Under the pieces are notes generated by a model. The model worked only from the letters and a program-made list of their open reading frames with translations. It was not told the origin of the DNA and did not search any database. From assembly GCA_963821935.1 (NCBI GenBank), contig CAWGFM010000005.1, positions 620,001-684,000 of the forward strand: a DNA stretch of 64,000 bases, in the 5' to 3' direction. Positions 51,258 through 59,889 of this stretch are shown here, in pieces. Numbering within the stretch: the stretch's first letter is position 1; every line of letters starts with the position of its first letter. This DNA comes from JAOUEA01 sp963821935. Lineage in GTDB: Bacteria; Actinomycetota; UBA4738; HRBIN12. A program made the translations under genes and the position numbers.

Positions 51258-52081
51258 AGAGGCATGGCCTGTGGACCACGGTCGGCTTCATCTTCATCAT
51301 GCTCTGGTGCCTCACGTCGGTGGCGTGGATCTTCTCCCTGTCCCTCAAGCCCGTCGCCGAAACGACCGCCGGCAGCGCACAATTCCTGCCGCAGTCCTAC
51401 ACGTGGGACAACTACATCGAGGTCTTCAACAACCCCGACTTCCGGCGGGCGCTCGTCAACTCCTTCGGCATCTCCTTCATCGCGACCGCGCTGTCCGTGA
51501 TGCTCGCCACGTTGGCCGCCTACGCGATCGCGCGACTCGACTTCAAGGGCAAGCGGGTCGTGCTCACGATCGCTCTGGCGATCGCCATGTTCCCGGTGGT
51601 GTCCTTGGTCGGACCGCTGTTCGACCAGTGGCGCGTGCTGGGATTGTTCAACACGTGGCCCGGGCTGATCATCCCCTACATGTCATTCACGTTGCCCTTG
51701 GCGATCTGGACCCTGTCCGCGTTCTTCCGCGAGATCCCCTGGGAGATGGAGCAGGCAGCCCAAGTGGACGGGGCGACCTCGTGGCAGGCGTTCCGAAAGG
51801 TGATCGTGCCGCTGGCGGCGCCCGGTGTGTTCACGGCGGCGATCCTGACGTTCTTCTTCGCGTGGAACGACTTCGTGTTCGGCATCTCGCTGACGTCGAC
51901 GACCGCCGCGCGGCCCGTTCCGGCCCAGCTCGCCTTCTTCGTGGGGCCTGACCAGTTCAACCCGCCGACCTCCTCGCTGGCGGCGGCCGCGGTGTTGGTC
52001 ACGATCCCGATCGTCATCATCGTCCTGTTGTTCCAGCGGAAGATCGTCGCCGGGCTCACGTCCGGCGCAGTGAAGGGTTGA
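51254..52081 (+). CDS. Sugar ABC transporter permease (UgpE/MalG-like)
   Basis: A 275-residue permease with six transmembrane helices. The EAA loop WEMEQAAQVDGATSWQAFRK lies near residues 165-184 and the C-terminal VAGLTSGAVKG is the usual MalG-type end. It overlaps the first permease by 4 bases and the ATPase start by one base (TGATG), so the whole transporter is translationally coupled. Confidence 0.92.
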   Translation: MKRHGLWTTVGFIFIMLWCLTSVAWIFSLSLKPVAETTAGSAQFLPQSYTWDNYIEVFNNPDFRRALVNSFGISFIATALSVMLATLAAYAIARLDFKGKRVVLTIALAIAMFPVVSLVGPLFDQWRVLGLFNTWPGLIIPYMSFTLPLAIWTLSAFFREIPWEMEQAAQVDGATSWQAFRKVIVPLAAPGVFTAAILTFFFAWNDFVFGISLTSTTAARPVPAQLAFFVGPDQFNPPTSSLAAAAVLVTIPIVIIVLLFQRKIVAGLTSGAVKG

Positions 52082-53253
52082 TGCAGATGGCCACCATCGA
52101 GATGAAGAGGATCGTCAAGGAGTACGGCGACGGGTTCCCCGCCGTGAACGACGTGAGCATCGATGTCGCCGACGGCGAGTTCGTGATCTTGGTGGGTCCC
52201 TCAGGATGTGGCAAGTCCACCCTCCTGCGGATGATCGTGGGTCTGGAGGACATCACCTCCGGTGACATCGTGATCGACGGTGAGCGGGTCAACGAAGAGG
52301 CGCCGCGCGATCGGAACCTGGCGATGGTGTTCCAGAACTACGCCCTGTACCCCCACCTGACGGTCTACGAGAACATCGCGTTCCCGCTCCGTCTTTCGAA
52401 GAAGTTCAGTGACGAGGAGATCGACAAGAAGGTGCGCGAAGCGAGCGAGACGTTGGAGCTCGACGAGCACCTTGAGCGCAAGCCGGCCAACCTGTCGGGC
52501 GGCCAGCGGCAGCGCGTGGCGATGGGACGCGCTATCGTGCGCGACGCCCAGGCCTTCCTGTTCGACGAGCCGCTCTCGAACCTGGACGCCAAGCTGCGCG
52601 GACAGATGCGTACGGAGATCTCCCGCCTCCAGAAACGGATGGGGATCACGACGGTCTACGTGACCCACGACCAGACGGAGGCCATGACGTTGGGCGACCG
52701 GGTCGCCGTCATGCGGCGCGGAGTGCTGGAGCAGCTCGCCACCCCCCGCGAACTCTACGACCAGCCCCAGAACCTGTTCGTCGCGGGCTTCATCGGCTCG
52801 CCTCCCATGAACTTCCTGCCGGCCACGGTCGAGGGCGACGAGGTCACGGTGCCGTTCGGCACCTTCACGCTCCCCCACGAGAAAGCCGAGAAGGCGCATG
52901 GCACAGATGTGCTCATCGCCGGCATCCGCCCGGAGGACTTCGAGGACGTCTCGGTCATGGACTCCGATCAGGTCGACGGTGCCTCCACGTTCAAGGCCAC
53001 CGTCGACGTGATCGAGTGGCTGGGGAGCGAGCAGTTCGCCTACATCCCGTTCGACGCTCCACCCGAGGTCGAGGAGCAGATCGCCCAGCTGAAGAAGGAC
53101 ATGGATAGCGAGGAGCTCCGCCCACAGCTGGTGGCCTCCATCGATTCCGCGAGCCAGATCAAGGAAGGCGAAGAGGCCGAACTGTACATCGACACGGCCA
53201 AGATCCACCTGTTCGACCCCGAGTCGGGCGAGAACCTCACCCGCGAAGACTGA
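52081..53253 (+). CDS. Sugar ABC transporter ATPase (UgpC/MsmK-like)
   Basis: A 390-residue ABC ATPase of the MalK/UgpC type. Walker A GPSGCGKST lies near residues 40-48, signature LSGGQRQRVAMGRAI near 136-150, Walker B AFLFDEPLSNLD near 156-167 and the switch His in YVTHDQ. The C-terminal regulatory TOBE region is longer than usual by an acidic, helical insert (VEEQIAQLKKDMDSEELRP, near 330-348). ATG 52081 overlaps the permease stop; ATG 52087 is the alternative. Last gene of the importer operon. Confidence 0.92.
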   Translation: MQMATIEMKRIVKEYGDGFPAVNDVSIDVADGEFVILVGPSGCGKSTLLRMIVGLEDITSGDIVIDGERVNEEAPRDRNLAMVFQNYALYPHLTVYENIAFPLRLSKKFSDEEIDKKVREASETLELDEHLERKPANLSGGQRQRVAMGRAIVRDAQAFLFDEPLSNLDAKLRGQMRTEISRLQKRMGITTVYVTHDQTEAMTLGDRVAVMRRGVLEQLATPRELYDQPQNLFVAGFIGSPPMNFLPATVEGDEVTVPFGTFTLPHEKAEKAHGTDVLIAGIRPEDFEDVSVMDSDQVDGASTFKATVDVIEWLGSEQFAYIPFDAPPEVEEQIAQLKKDMDSEELRPQLVASIDSASQIKEGEEAELYIDTAKIHLFDPESGENLTRED

Positions 53254-53268
53254 CCCGTCCCTCGAACG

Positions 53269-55374
53269 CTACCCCGATGCGGGGATCACCAGCGCGTCGA
53301 CAGCGACGCAGCCGTGCGGCGACACGATCATGGGGTTCACATCGAGGGCACCGATGAGATCGCCAAGGTCGGCGGCCAGCACCGACATGCGCGTGATCGC
53401 GGTCGCGAGCGATCCCACATCGGCCGGAGGCGCGCCGCGGACCCCATCCAGCACCGCGCGAGAACGCAGGCGGTCGACGAGGCGGCGAGCATGCTCATCG
53501 TCCAACGGTGGCAGCGCCAAGACCCGGTCATGCAGGAGCTCCACCAGGATGCCGCCCGCCGCGACCAGCACCAGTGGCCCGAGCGAGGGGTCACGCACGA
53601 TGCCCAGCGCCACCTCGACACCCGGCGGTGCCATGGGGGCCACGACGACCTGCGGTCCCAGGCGCGTGGCGAGCTCGTCGTAGGCGACCCGGAGGGCAGC
53701 GTCGTTCCCGAGGCCCAGGACGACACCACCGACGTCGGACTTATGATGCACGTCCGGCGCGGCCGTCTTGAGCACCACCGGCCAGCCGAGCTCACCCGCC
53801 GCTCCTACGGCGTGGGCCACTGAGCCCACGGTCCGGGTCTTGACCACCGGTACGCCGTAGTCGGACAGCATGCGCAGACTCTCTGCCTCGTCCATACCGG
53901 ATCCGTCGGCGAGGCGAGCGCGCCATCGGTCTCGCACCGCCGCATCGACCGGAGGCGGCGGTATCACCGGAGACCGCGCGCGCTCATCGCGATCGGCCAG
54001 CAGCGCTCGAAGCGCCACCAGACCCGAACGAGTCCCCTCCAACACGGGGATGCCCTCATCCCGAAGGATCGCGACCTCTTCGGAGGCGATCGCGTTCGCC
54101 AGGTTGGACACCACGCAGAACGGCTTGCTCGTCGCGGCGAAGACCCCTCGCGCCACGCCCAGGAACCCCTCGTCGTAGGGCTCGCCATCGCGGGTCAGAT
54201 CGACGACGAACGCCACCGCAGCGGTGTCGGGGTCATCGTGCAGCGCCATGAACGATTCGTGGAAGATCCGGTCGGCATCGATCCCGGTCCCCCACGCATC
54301 GAGCGGGTTCGCCGCCTCCATGCCCGGGTCCAAGACGGCCTCGATCGCGGCCTCGGTCTCGGGCTGGATCTGCGCGAAGGGCACTCCCACGTCGTGCGCG
54401 ACATCGACGAACATGGCGCGCTCGCCACCGGAATCGTGCACGCTGGCGATGCCACGGCCGGTTCCAGTCACGCGTCGCGCACTCGAGAACAGCTCCATGG
54501 CGTCGGCCATCTCGTCCAGCGTGCGCATCTCGTGCACCCCGTACGCGTCGAACAGTGCTTCGAACGCGCCGTGCTCGCCGGCCAGCGCACCGGAATGCGC
54601 CGTCACCAGCGCCTTGGACCCTTCGGTCCGGCCCACCTTCAACGCCAGCACGGGCACGTTCGCCTGGGCAGCTCGCGCCAGTTGCGCACGGAACTTCACA
54701 GGGTTGCGAACGGTCTCGAGCAACAGCCCGAGGACCTTCGTGCTCGGTCGGCCGAGCGCGTACTCCATGTAGTCCGCCATGGTCGTCACGATCTCGTGAC
54801 CGCTCGAGACCAACAGGTTGAACCCGATACCGCGATCGTTGAACAGCATTGCGGCATACGCGGAACCGGAGTGTGAGATGAACGTGACCGGTCCGGTCCG
54901 GACGTCGTCGGGCGTCGCGAACCCCGTCGCCCGAACGCTGGACTCCAGGTTGCAGAACCCCATGCCGTTGCCTCCACACACCGCGATATCGGCCTCACGA
55001 GCGATCGTGGCGATCCGATGGGACATCGGCGGCCCTGCGGTCACAGGATCATCGTCGTGGAGTGAGGAGAAGGTCACGGCGCTCCCGACACCGGCGGCGA
55101 TCGATTCGCGGAGCGCCGTCTCGATCCGGTGGTTCGCCACACCCAAGATGGCCAGGTCGACCGGATCGGGAACGTCGCCGATCGACGCGAAGCATGGCAG
55201 TCCGTCGATCTCCCGGTAGCCGGGGTTGACGGGATACGTCTCGCCGTCGAATCCGCCACGTCGCAGTTCCACCAGCATCTGGTGGCCGAGCGAGCCGGGC
55301 TTCACCGACGCGCCCACGACCGCGACGGATCGCGCCTCGAGCATGCGCTCGAGCGGGGTGGGCGCGTCGCTCAC
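53269..55374 (-). CDS. ADP-forming acyl-CoA synthetase (acetate--CoA ligase type)
   Basis: A 701-residue single-chain NDP-forming acyl-CoA synthetase. The N-terminal CoA-binding domain has VAVVGASVKPGSLG near residues 17-30. The phosphorylated histidine is His260 in VTAHSGALAGE. The C-terminal ATP-grasp domain begins near 500 (GWPVVLKTAAPDVHHKSDVGG). It interconverts an acyl-CoA, ADP and phosphate with the free acid, CoA and ATP. The GTG at 55374 is the start. A small palindrome centred on a TTGACT box lies just upstream. Confidence 0.9.
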   Translation of the reverse strand: MSDAPTPLERMLEARSVAVVGASVKPGSLGHQMLVELRRGGFDGETYPVNPGYREIDGLPCFASIGDVPDPVDLAILGVANHRIETALRESIAAGVGSAVTFSSLHDDDPVTAGPPMSHRIATIAREADIAVCGGNGMGFCNLESSVRATGFATPDDVRTGPVTFISHSGSAYAAMLFNDRGIGFNLLVSSGHEIVTTMADYMEYALGRPSTKVLGLLLETVRNPVKFRAQLARAAQANVPVLALKVGRTEGSKALVTAHSGALAGEHGAFEALFDAYGVHEMRTLDEMADAMELFSSARRVTGTGRGIASVHDSGGERAMFVDVAHDVGVPFAQIQPETEAAIEAVLDPGMEAANPLDAWGTGIDADRIFHESFMALHDDPDTAAVAFVVDLTRDGEPYDEGFLGVARGVFAATSKPFCVVSNLANAIASEEVAILRDEGIPVLEGTRSGLVALRALLADRDERARSPVIPPPPVDAAVRDRWRARLADGSGMDEAESLRMLSDYGVPVVKTRTVGSVAHAVGAAGELGWPVVLKTAAPDVHHKSDVGGVVLGLGNDAALRVAYDELATRLGPQVVVAPMAPPGVEVALGIVRDPSLGPLVLVAAGGILVELLHDRVLALPPLDDEHARRLVDRLRSRAVLDGVRGAPPADVGSLATAITRMSVLAADLGDLIGALDVNPMIVSPHGCVAVDALVIPASG

Positions 55375-55397
55375 GTCGGGATCAGGCAGTGGCAGAA

Positions 55398-55409
55398 GTA
55401 GTCAACTAC
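55398..55409. promoter_or_regulatory. Short palindrome upstream of the acyl-CoA synthetase gene
   Basis: GTAGT-CA-ACTAC, 5-bp arms with a 2-base centre. On the minus strand its centre is TTGACT, a possible -35. It lies 24-35 bases upstream of GTG 55374 and may be an operator overlapping the promoter, although no clear -10 is seen. Confidence 0.3.
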
Positions 55410-55411
55410 CC

Positions 55412-57031
55412 TTACTTCTTGCCGACGGCCTTGTCCTTGACGGCCATCCGGTACGCCTGCCACCCGGGGATGCCGTTGACGCCGCCGCCGCCGTGTGTCG
55501 CACACGAACCGTGGTACAGGCCCCGGACCGGGGTGCGGAAGTCCGCGTACCCAGGCGCGGGACGCATGTGGAACAGCTGGTCCACGCTGAGCTCGCCGTG
55601 GAAGATGTTGCCGCCGATCAGGCCCAGTTCCTGCTCCATGTCATGAGGACCGATCACCTGGTAATCGATGATCGAACTCTTGAAGTTGGGAGCCAGCGCG
55701 TCGTAGCCCTCGAAGATGCGTTGGGCGTAGGCATCGAGCTCCTCCCGGTGCGGCTCGGTGTTCCAGTCGTCGGGCACCCACTGGGTGAACATGGAGAACA
55801 CGTGGGTGCCCTCGGGCGCCAGCTTCTTGTCCAGCGTGGTGGGGATCGTGCCGTCCACGAAGGGAGCGTCGGCCGGCTTGCGGTCGATGTGCGCGTCCTG
55901 GAAGGCGCGCTCCGCGTACTGGGGGCTGAGGCACAGCTCGACCGATCCGGTGTGGTGGTCCTGCTGATTGGTCCCGGGCATCGAGGCGAAGTCGGGCAGC
56001 TCGCTGATGGCCACGTTGATCTTCACGGTCCCCGAGCGCGACTTCCAGCGCTCGATGTCCCAGACGAAGTCGGCGGGCAGCTCCTGACGATCCAGCAGGT
56101 CCAGGAACGCGATCTTCGGGTGGATCGTGGTGACGACGACCGGAGCGCGGAGCTCCTCGCCGTTCTCCAGCGCCACACCCACAGCGCGCCCGCCGCGCGT
56201 GAGGATCTTCTTCACGCGGGCCTCGGTGCGGATCTCAGCTCCGAACGACTCGGCGCTGCGGCGGATCGAGTCGCTCACGGCGCCCATGCCGCCCTGCTGG
56301 AACCCCCAGCTGCCGAGGTGACCGTCCCCCACGTCGCCGATCGAGTGGTGGAGCATGACGTAGGCGGTGCCGGGCTCATCGGGGCCGGCCCAGGTGCCGA
56401 TCACACCGTTGACGGTGAGCATGGCCTTGATGGCATCCGATTCGAACCAGTCGTTCAGCAGATCGGTGACGCTCATCGTGAACAACCGCGTCACATCGGC
56501 GACACCGCGCTGGCCGAGGCCGCGCATCTTCCAAGCGCTCTGCGCCTGGGGCAGCAGGTCGCCCAGCTTGGTCGAGCCCACGTGCGGCGGCACCGACAGC
56601 AGCAGTGGGCCGAGCACGTCCGATACGCCCTTCATCCACGCCTCCCACTTGGGCAGCGTTTCGGCGTCTTTCTTGGAGAACTGCGCGATCGAGTCATGGC
56701 TCTTCCGGGCGTCGTCGGCGTACACCGTGATGGCGCGGCCGTCTGGGAAGGCCTGGAAGTAGGGGCCGAAGGGGGTCACGTCGTACCCGTGCCGCTTCAG
56801 GTTGAGCTCGCGGATGATCGTCGGCGGCATGAGCGACATCACGTAGCTGTAGGTGGTGACGTTGATGTCGGGGTGGTCGGCGAACGGCGCGCTGGTGTCG
56901 GCCGCCCCGCCCGTCTTGTGCCGGGATTCCAGCACCACGGTGCGCGCGCCATGACGAGCGAAGTACGCACCGCTGGTGAGCCCGTTGTGACCGCCACCGA
57001 TCACGATCGCGTCGTAGGTGTTGGAGACCAT
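55412..57031 (-). CDS. PYROXD2-like / phytoene-desaturase-related FAD oxidoreductase
   Basis: A 539-residue flavoprotein starting with AIVIGGGHNGLTSGAYFA, clearly paralogous to the protein at 17592-19265: shared are the GGHNGL start, the RLFTMSxxDLLNDWF-type segment near 175-190, the GGMGAVSDSIRRSAE stretch near 256-270 and the GEL-x-DQ-x-F motif late in the chain. The start at 57031 follows GGAGGGAAGGC. The substrate is unknown; it may be a hydroxylated or amine compound. It is divergent from the TetR gene, with two matched operators between them. Confidence 0.87.
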   Translation of the reverse strand: MVSNTYDAIVIGGGHNGLTSGAYFARHGARTVVLESRHKTGGAADTSAPFADHPDINVTTYSYVMSLMPPTIIRELNLKRHGYDVTPFGPYFQAFPDGRAITVYADDARKSHDSIAQFSKKDAETLPKWEAWMKGVSDVLGPLLLSVPPHVGSTKLGDLLPQAQSAWKMRGLGQRGVADVTRLFTMSVTDLLNDWFESDAIKAMLTVNGVIGTWAGPDEPGTAYVMLHHSIGDVGDGHLGSWGFQQGGMGAVSDSIRRSAESFGAEIRTEARVKKILTRGGRAVGVALENGEELRAPVVVTTIHPKIAFLDLLDRQELPADFVWDIERWKSRSGTVKINVAISELPDFASMPGTNQQDHHTGSVELCLSPQYAERAFQDAHIDRKPADAPFVDGTIPTTLDKKLAPEGTHVFSMFTQWVPDDWNTEPHREELDAYAQRIFEGYDALAPNFKSSIIDYQVIGPHDMEQELGLIGGNIFHGELSVDQLFHMRPAPGYADFRTPVRGLYHGSCATHGGGGVNGIPGWQAYRMAVKDKAVGKK

Positions 57032-57085
57032 CGCCTTCCCTCCGCCTTCCTTCGGACCCCTCGAGCGTGCTGCGAGACCATGAAG

Positions 57086-57115
57086 AGTATGGCCGGAGTT
57101 TGAATCACCAGTCAA
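57086..57115 (-). promoter_or_regulatory. Promoter and TetR-type operator of the PYROXD2-like gene
   Basis: On the minus strand TTGACT (-35, 57115-57110) and CATACT (-10, 57091-57086) are 18 bases apart. The -35 is the beginning of TTGACTGGTGATTCAA (57115-57100), a 16-mer with TTGA/TCAA arms that recurs, inverted, at 57177-57192. Confidence 0.55.
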
Positions 57116-57149
57116 CTCGCCGAACAGCTCCGGCTGCTGACGGCGGATT

Positions 57150-57192
57150 TTGATTTCGTTGCCCACGCGGGTAGAGTTGGCTGACCATTCAA
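57150..57192 (+). promoter_or_regulatory. Promoter and TetR-type operator of the TetR operon
   Basis: TTGATT (-35, 57150-57155) and TAGAGT (-10, 57172-57177) are 16 bases apart. TTGGCTGACCATTCAA (57177-57192) overlaps the predicted transcription start and matches the 57100-57115 element at 12 of 16 positions. The position is ideal for repression. Confidence 0.55.
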
Positions 57193-57272
57193 CCAAGCAT
57201 GAGCCATATGAGCGCGTCGCTTTGCACGTCGTTCAGGCCCCGGCCCCGTCCCTTCGTCTCCAGGAGCATCGA

Positions 57273-57908
57273 GTGGCGCGCACGCGACAGAAGAACGGCA
57301 AGGACCGTCACGCGGAGATCCTCGAGGCGGCCGCGCAGGTCATCACCGAACGAGGCCTGGCCGACACCCGCATCTCCGACATCGCCGACCGATGCGGCGT
57401 GTCCCCCGGCCTGATCCTGTACTACTTCGAGTCGAAGGACCGGCTGTTGGTGGAGGCGCTCACCTCGGCGAACGACCAGTTCTACCTTCGGCTCTCGCGG
57501 GAGATGCGCCGGATGACCTCCGCTCGCCAACAGTTGCAACGCTTGATCGAGCTCTCGGTGCCGGGCCTGCTCCCCGAGTTCGATCGGCTGGACGACTGGG
57601 CGCTGTGGATCGAGATCTGGGTGCGTGCGCTCCGCGACGAGAAGCTGGCGCACGAGCGCGAGATGCTGGACCGCCGCTGGCGTCAGTCGATCGCCGACAT
57701 CATCCGGCACGGACGCTCGACGGGCGAGTTCCCCGAGGGCAGCGATGCGGATCAGCTGGGCTTGGAGTTGGGCGCCATGATCGACGGGTTGGCCGTGCAG
57801 ACACTGATGAACGAGGCAGCGTTCTCGTCGCAGCGCATGTACGAGGTCTGCATGGACGTCTCGGCGCGCCTGATCGGGTTCCAACTCGAACCCGCCCCCG
57901 CGAGGTAG
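57273..57908 (+). CDS. TetR-family transcriptional regulator
   Basis: A 211-residue TetR protein. The N-terminal helix-turn-helix is clear (ILEAAAQVITERGLADTRIS, then DIADRCGVSPGLILYYFESK, about residues 16-55), and the C-terminal helical domain binds an unknown ligand; it resembles the BetI-like group. The GTG at 57273 has AGGAG 8 bases upstream. It leads an operon with a nucleoside hydrolase (7-base gap) and a ribokinase and is divergent from the PYROXD2-like gene; two related 16-base operators lie between. Confidence 0.88.
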   Translation: MARTRQKNGKDRHAEILEAAAQVITERGLADTRISDIADRCGVSPGLILYYFESKDRLLVEALTSANDQFYLRLSREMRRMTSARQQLQRLIELSVPGLLPEFDRLDDWALWIEIWVRALRDEKLAHEREMLDRRWRQSIADIIRHGRSTGEFPEGSDADQLGLELGAMIDGLAVQTLMNEAAFSSQRMYEVCMDVSARLIGFQLEPAPAR

Positions 57909-57915
57909 GAACCCC

Positions 57916-58932
57916 ATGGACGAGCCGGGCTCCGTCCCGCTCATCCTGGATGTCGACACCGGCGTCGACGACGCGCTGGCCTTGCTGTACGCGGCGGCGA
58001 CGCCGGGCGTGACGCTCATCGGAGCCACGGCTGTGATGGGCAACGTCACGGTGGACACCGCCGTCACCAACACCCTCGCGGTCCTCGAGCTGCTGGGGCT
58101 GACTGGGGTCGAGGTTGCGCGGGGTGCGTCTCGTCCGTTGATCCGCGATCACGAGCCGTTCCCGGTGGTGCACGGTGAGCTCGGTCTGGGCGATGCGATC
58201 CTCCCCCAAGCGGCCACCGCCGTGTCCAACCGTTCGGCCGCGGCATTGATCGTGGAGACCGCCCGTGCCCGACCGGGTGAGGTCGTCGTGGTCGCCACCG
58301 GCCCGCTCACCAACATCGCACTGGCCCTGGCCGAGGAACCGGGGCTTCCCGATCTGTTGCGGGGGTTCGCGCTCATGGGGGGCTCATACGCTCGTGGAGG
58401 CAACGCCACCCCGGCCGCCGAGGCCAACACGTGGGTCGACCCCGATGCCGCCCAGGCCGTGTTCCGTGGCTTCGCGGGACACCCCACGACCAAGCTGCCT
58501 CGGTGCGTCGGGCTGGACGTCACCGAACAGGTCCAGCTCTCCCGCACCGATCTGGAAGCGATGATCGCCCCCGCGCCCGCCTCACCCATCGGGCGGTTCC
58601 TGGCCGACGCGGTGCCGTATTACATCGAGTTCTACGAACGGACCCGGAGCTACGGAGGGGCATGCATGCACGACCCCCTCGCGCTCGCACTCGCGCTCGA
58701 CCCGTCGATGGCGACCTGGACCACGACCCGGGTCGAGGTGGAATCGGACGGCACCTGGACCAGGGGGATGACGGTTACCGACCTGGACGGCATCCGGCAC
58801 AGCCCGTGGCCGGTGGGCTGGGAGCCTCAGGAGAACGCGGTGGTGGCGCTCGAGGTGGACGCGCCCGCGTTCATGACTGCCTTCATCGATCGGCTGCGCT
58901 CGTTGGTCGAGGGCTCCGCAGTGGTGTCATGA
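57916..58932 (+). CDS. Inosine/uridine-preferring nucleoside hydrolase
   Basis: A 338-residue nucleoside hydrolase. The calcium-binding motif DxDxxxDD is Asp12, Asp14, Asp18, Asp19. GPLTNIALAL near 130-139 and ALMGGSYARGGN near 155-166 are conserved elements, and the late MHDPLA supplies the last Asp ligand. It cleaves the N-glycosidic bond of nucleosides to base and ribose. The ribokinase gene follows with an ATGA overlap, so ribose salvage is coupled to hydrolysis. Confidence 0.9.
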   Translation: MDEPGSVPLILDVDTGVDDALALLYAAATPGVTLIGATAVMGNVTVDTAVTNTLAVLELLGLTGVEVARGASRPLIRDHEPFPVVHGELGLGDAILPQAATAVSNRSAAALIVETARARPGEVVVVATGPLTNIALALAEEPGLPDLLRGFALMGGSYARGGNATPAAEANTWVDPDAAQAVFRGFAGHPTTKLPRCVGLDVTEQVQLSRTDLEAMIAPAPASPIGRFLADAVPYYIEFYERTRSYGGACMHDPLALALALDPSMATWTTTRVEVESDGTWTRGMTVTDLDGIRHSPWPVGWEPQENAVVALEVDAPAFMTAFIDRLRSLVEGSAVVS

Positions 58933-59852
58933 CCGGTCCGGTCCTGGCCGTGCTGGGTGCCATCAACGTGGACCTCGTCGTCCAGGGCTCGCGCCTGCCG
59001 ACGTCGGGCGAGACCGTGGTGGGTGGTGCGTACTCCCAGCATCAAGGCGGCAAGGGCGGCAACCAAGCCGTGGCCGCGGCTCGCGCCGTGGGCGCCACGA
59101 CCCAGGTCGCCATGATCGGCGCCGTCGGCAACGATCCGTTCGGCGAGACAGCCCGTGACGTGCTGGCGCTCGAAGGGGTGGATGTCACGCACGTCGCCGT
59201 GGACCGCGGCAACGCCACCGGCGTGGCGCTGATCGCGGTCGATGCGAACGGGCAGAACCAGATCTCCGTGGCTCCCGGCGCCAACGCGGGGCTTGCGCCG
59301 GACCACGTGGAGTCGGCGTTGTCCTCCTTGGGCGCGCGGCTCGGAGGGGTCGTGGCCAGCCTCGAGGTGCCGCTGGACACCGTGCGCGCCGCCGGGCGGT
59401 GGTGCCGGGCGCGATCGCTCCTGTTCGTGGTGAACCCGGCGCCGGCCAGGCCGGAGGTGCACGACCTGCTGCCGCTCGCCACCCACATCACACCCAACGC
59501 GGCCGAGATCTTGATCGTGGCCGCGCAGGCAGAGGAACCGCGCGGCGCGGTGGCCCGGCTGACCGCCGCCTATCCGGAGCTGACCGTCATCTCAACCATC
59601 GGGGCGGACGGCGCCGTTGCGGGCGGGCCCGAAGGACCCATGCGGGTCGCAGGCCTGAAGGTGCGGGCGGTCGACTCCACCGGTGCGGGCGACTGCTTCA
59701 ACGGCGTGCTGGCAGCGGGGCTGTTGGAATCACTCCCCCTGGCCGATGCGCTCCGACGGGCATGCGTCGCGGCCTCCCTGTCCGTCACGGTTGCCGGCGC
59801 GCGAGACGGCATGCCCACGCGCGACCAGATCGACGCAGCTTCGCGTCGTTGA
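58929..59852 (+). CDS. PfkB-family ribokinase
   Basis: A 307-residue PfkB sugar kinase. The substrate-binding GGKGGN lies at residues 40-45 and the catalytic motif DSTGAGDCFNG near 247-257, where the Asp of GAGD is the base. Length and GAINVDLV start are as in RbsK. It converts ribose to ribose 5-phosphate and, being coupled to the nucleoside hydrolase gene, probably completes nucleoside salvage. Confidence 0.9.
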   Translation: MTGPVLAVLGAINVDLVVQGSRLPTSGETVVGGAYSQHQGGKGGNQAVAAARAVGATTQVAMIGAVGNDPFGETARDVLALEGVDVTHVAVDRGNATGVALIAVDANGQNQISVAPGANAGLAPDHVESALSSLGARLGGVVASLEVPLDTVRAAGRWCRARSLLFVVNPAPARPEVHDLLPLATHITPNAAEILIVAAQAEEPRGAVARLTAAYPELTVISTIGADGAVAGGPEGPMRVAGLKVRAVDSTGAGDCFNGVLAAGLLESLPLADALRRACVAASLSVTVAGARDGMPTRDQIDAASRR

Positions 59853-59889
59853 GCAGATCGGGCCGGGCGCGTAGTGCCCTCTGACCGGC

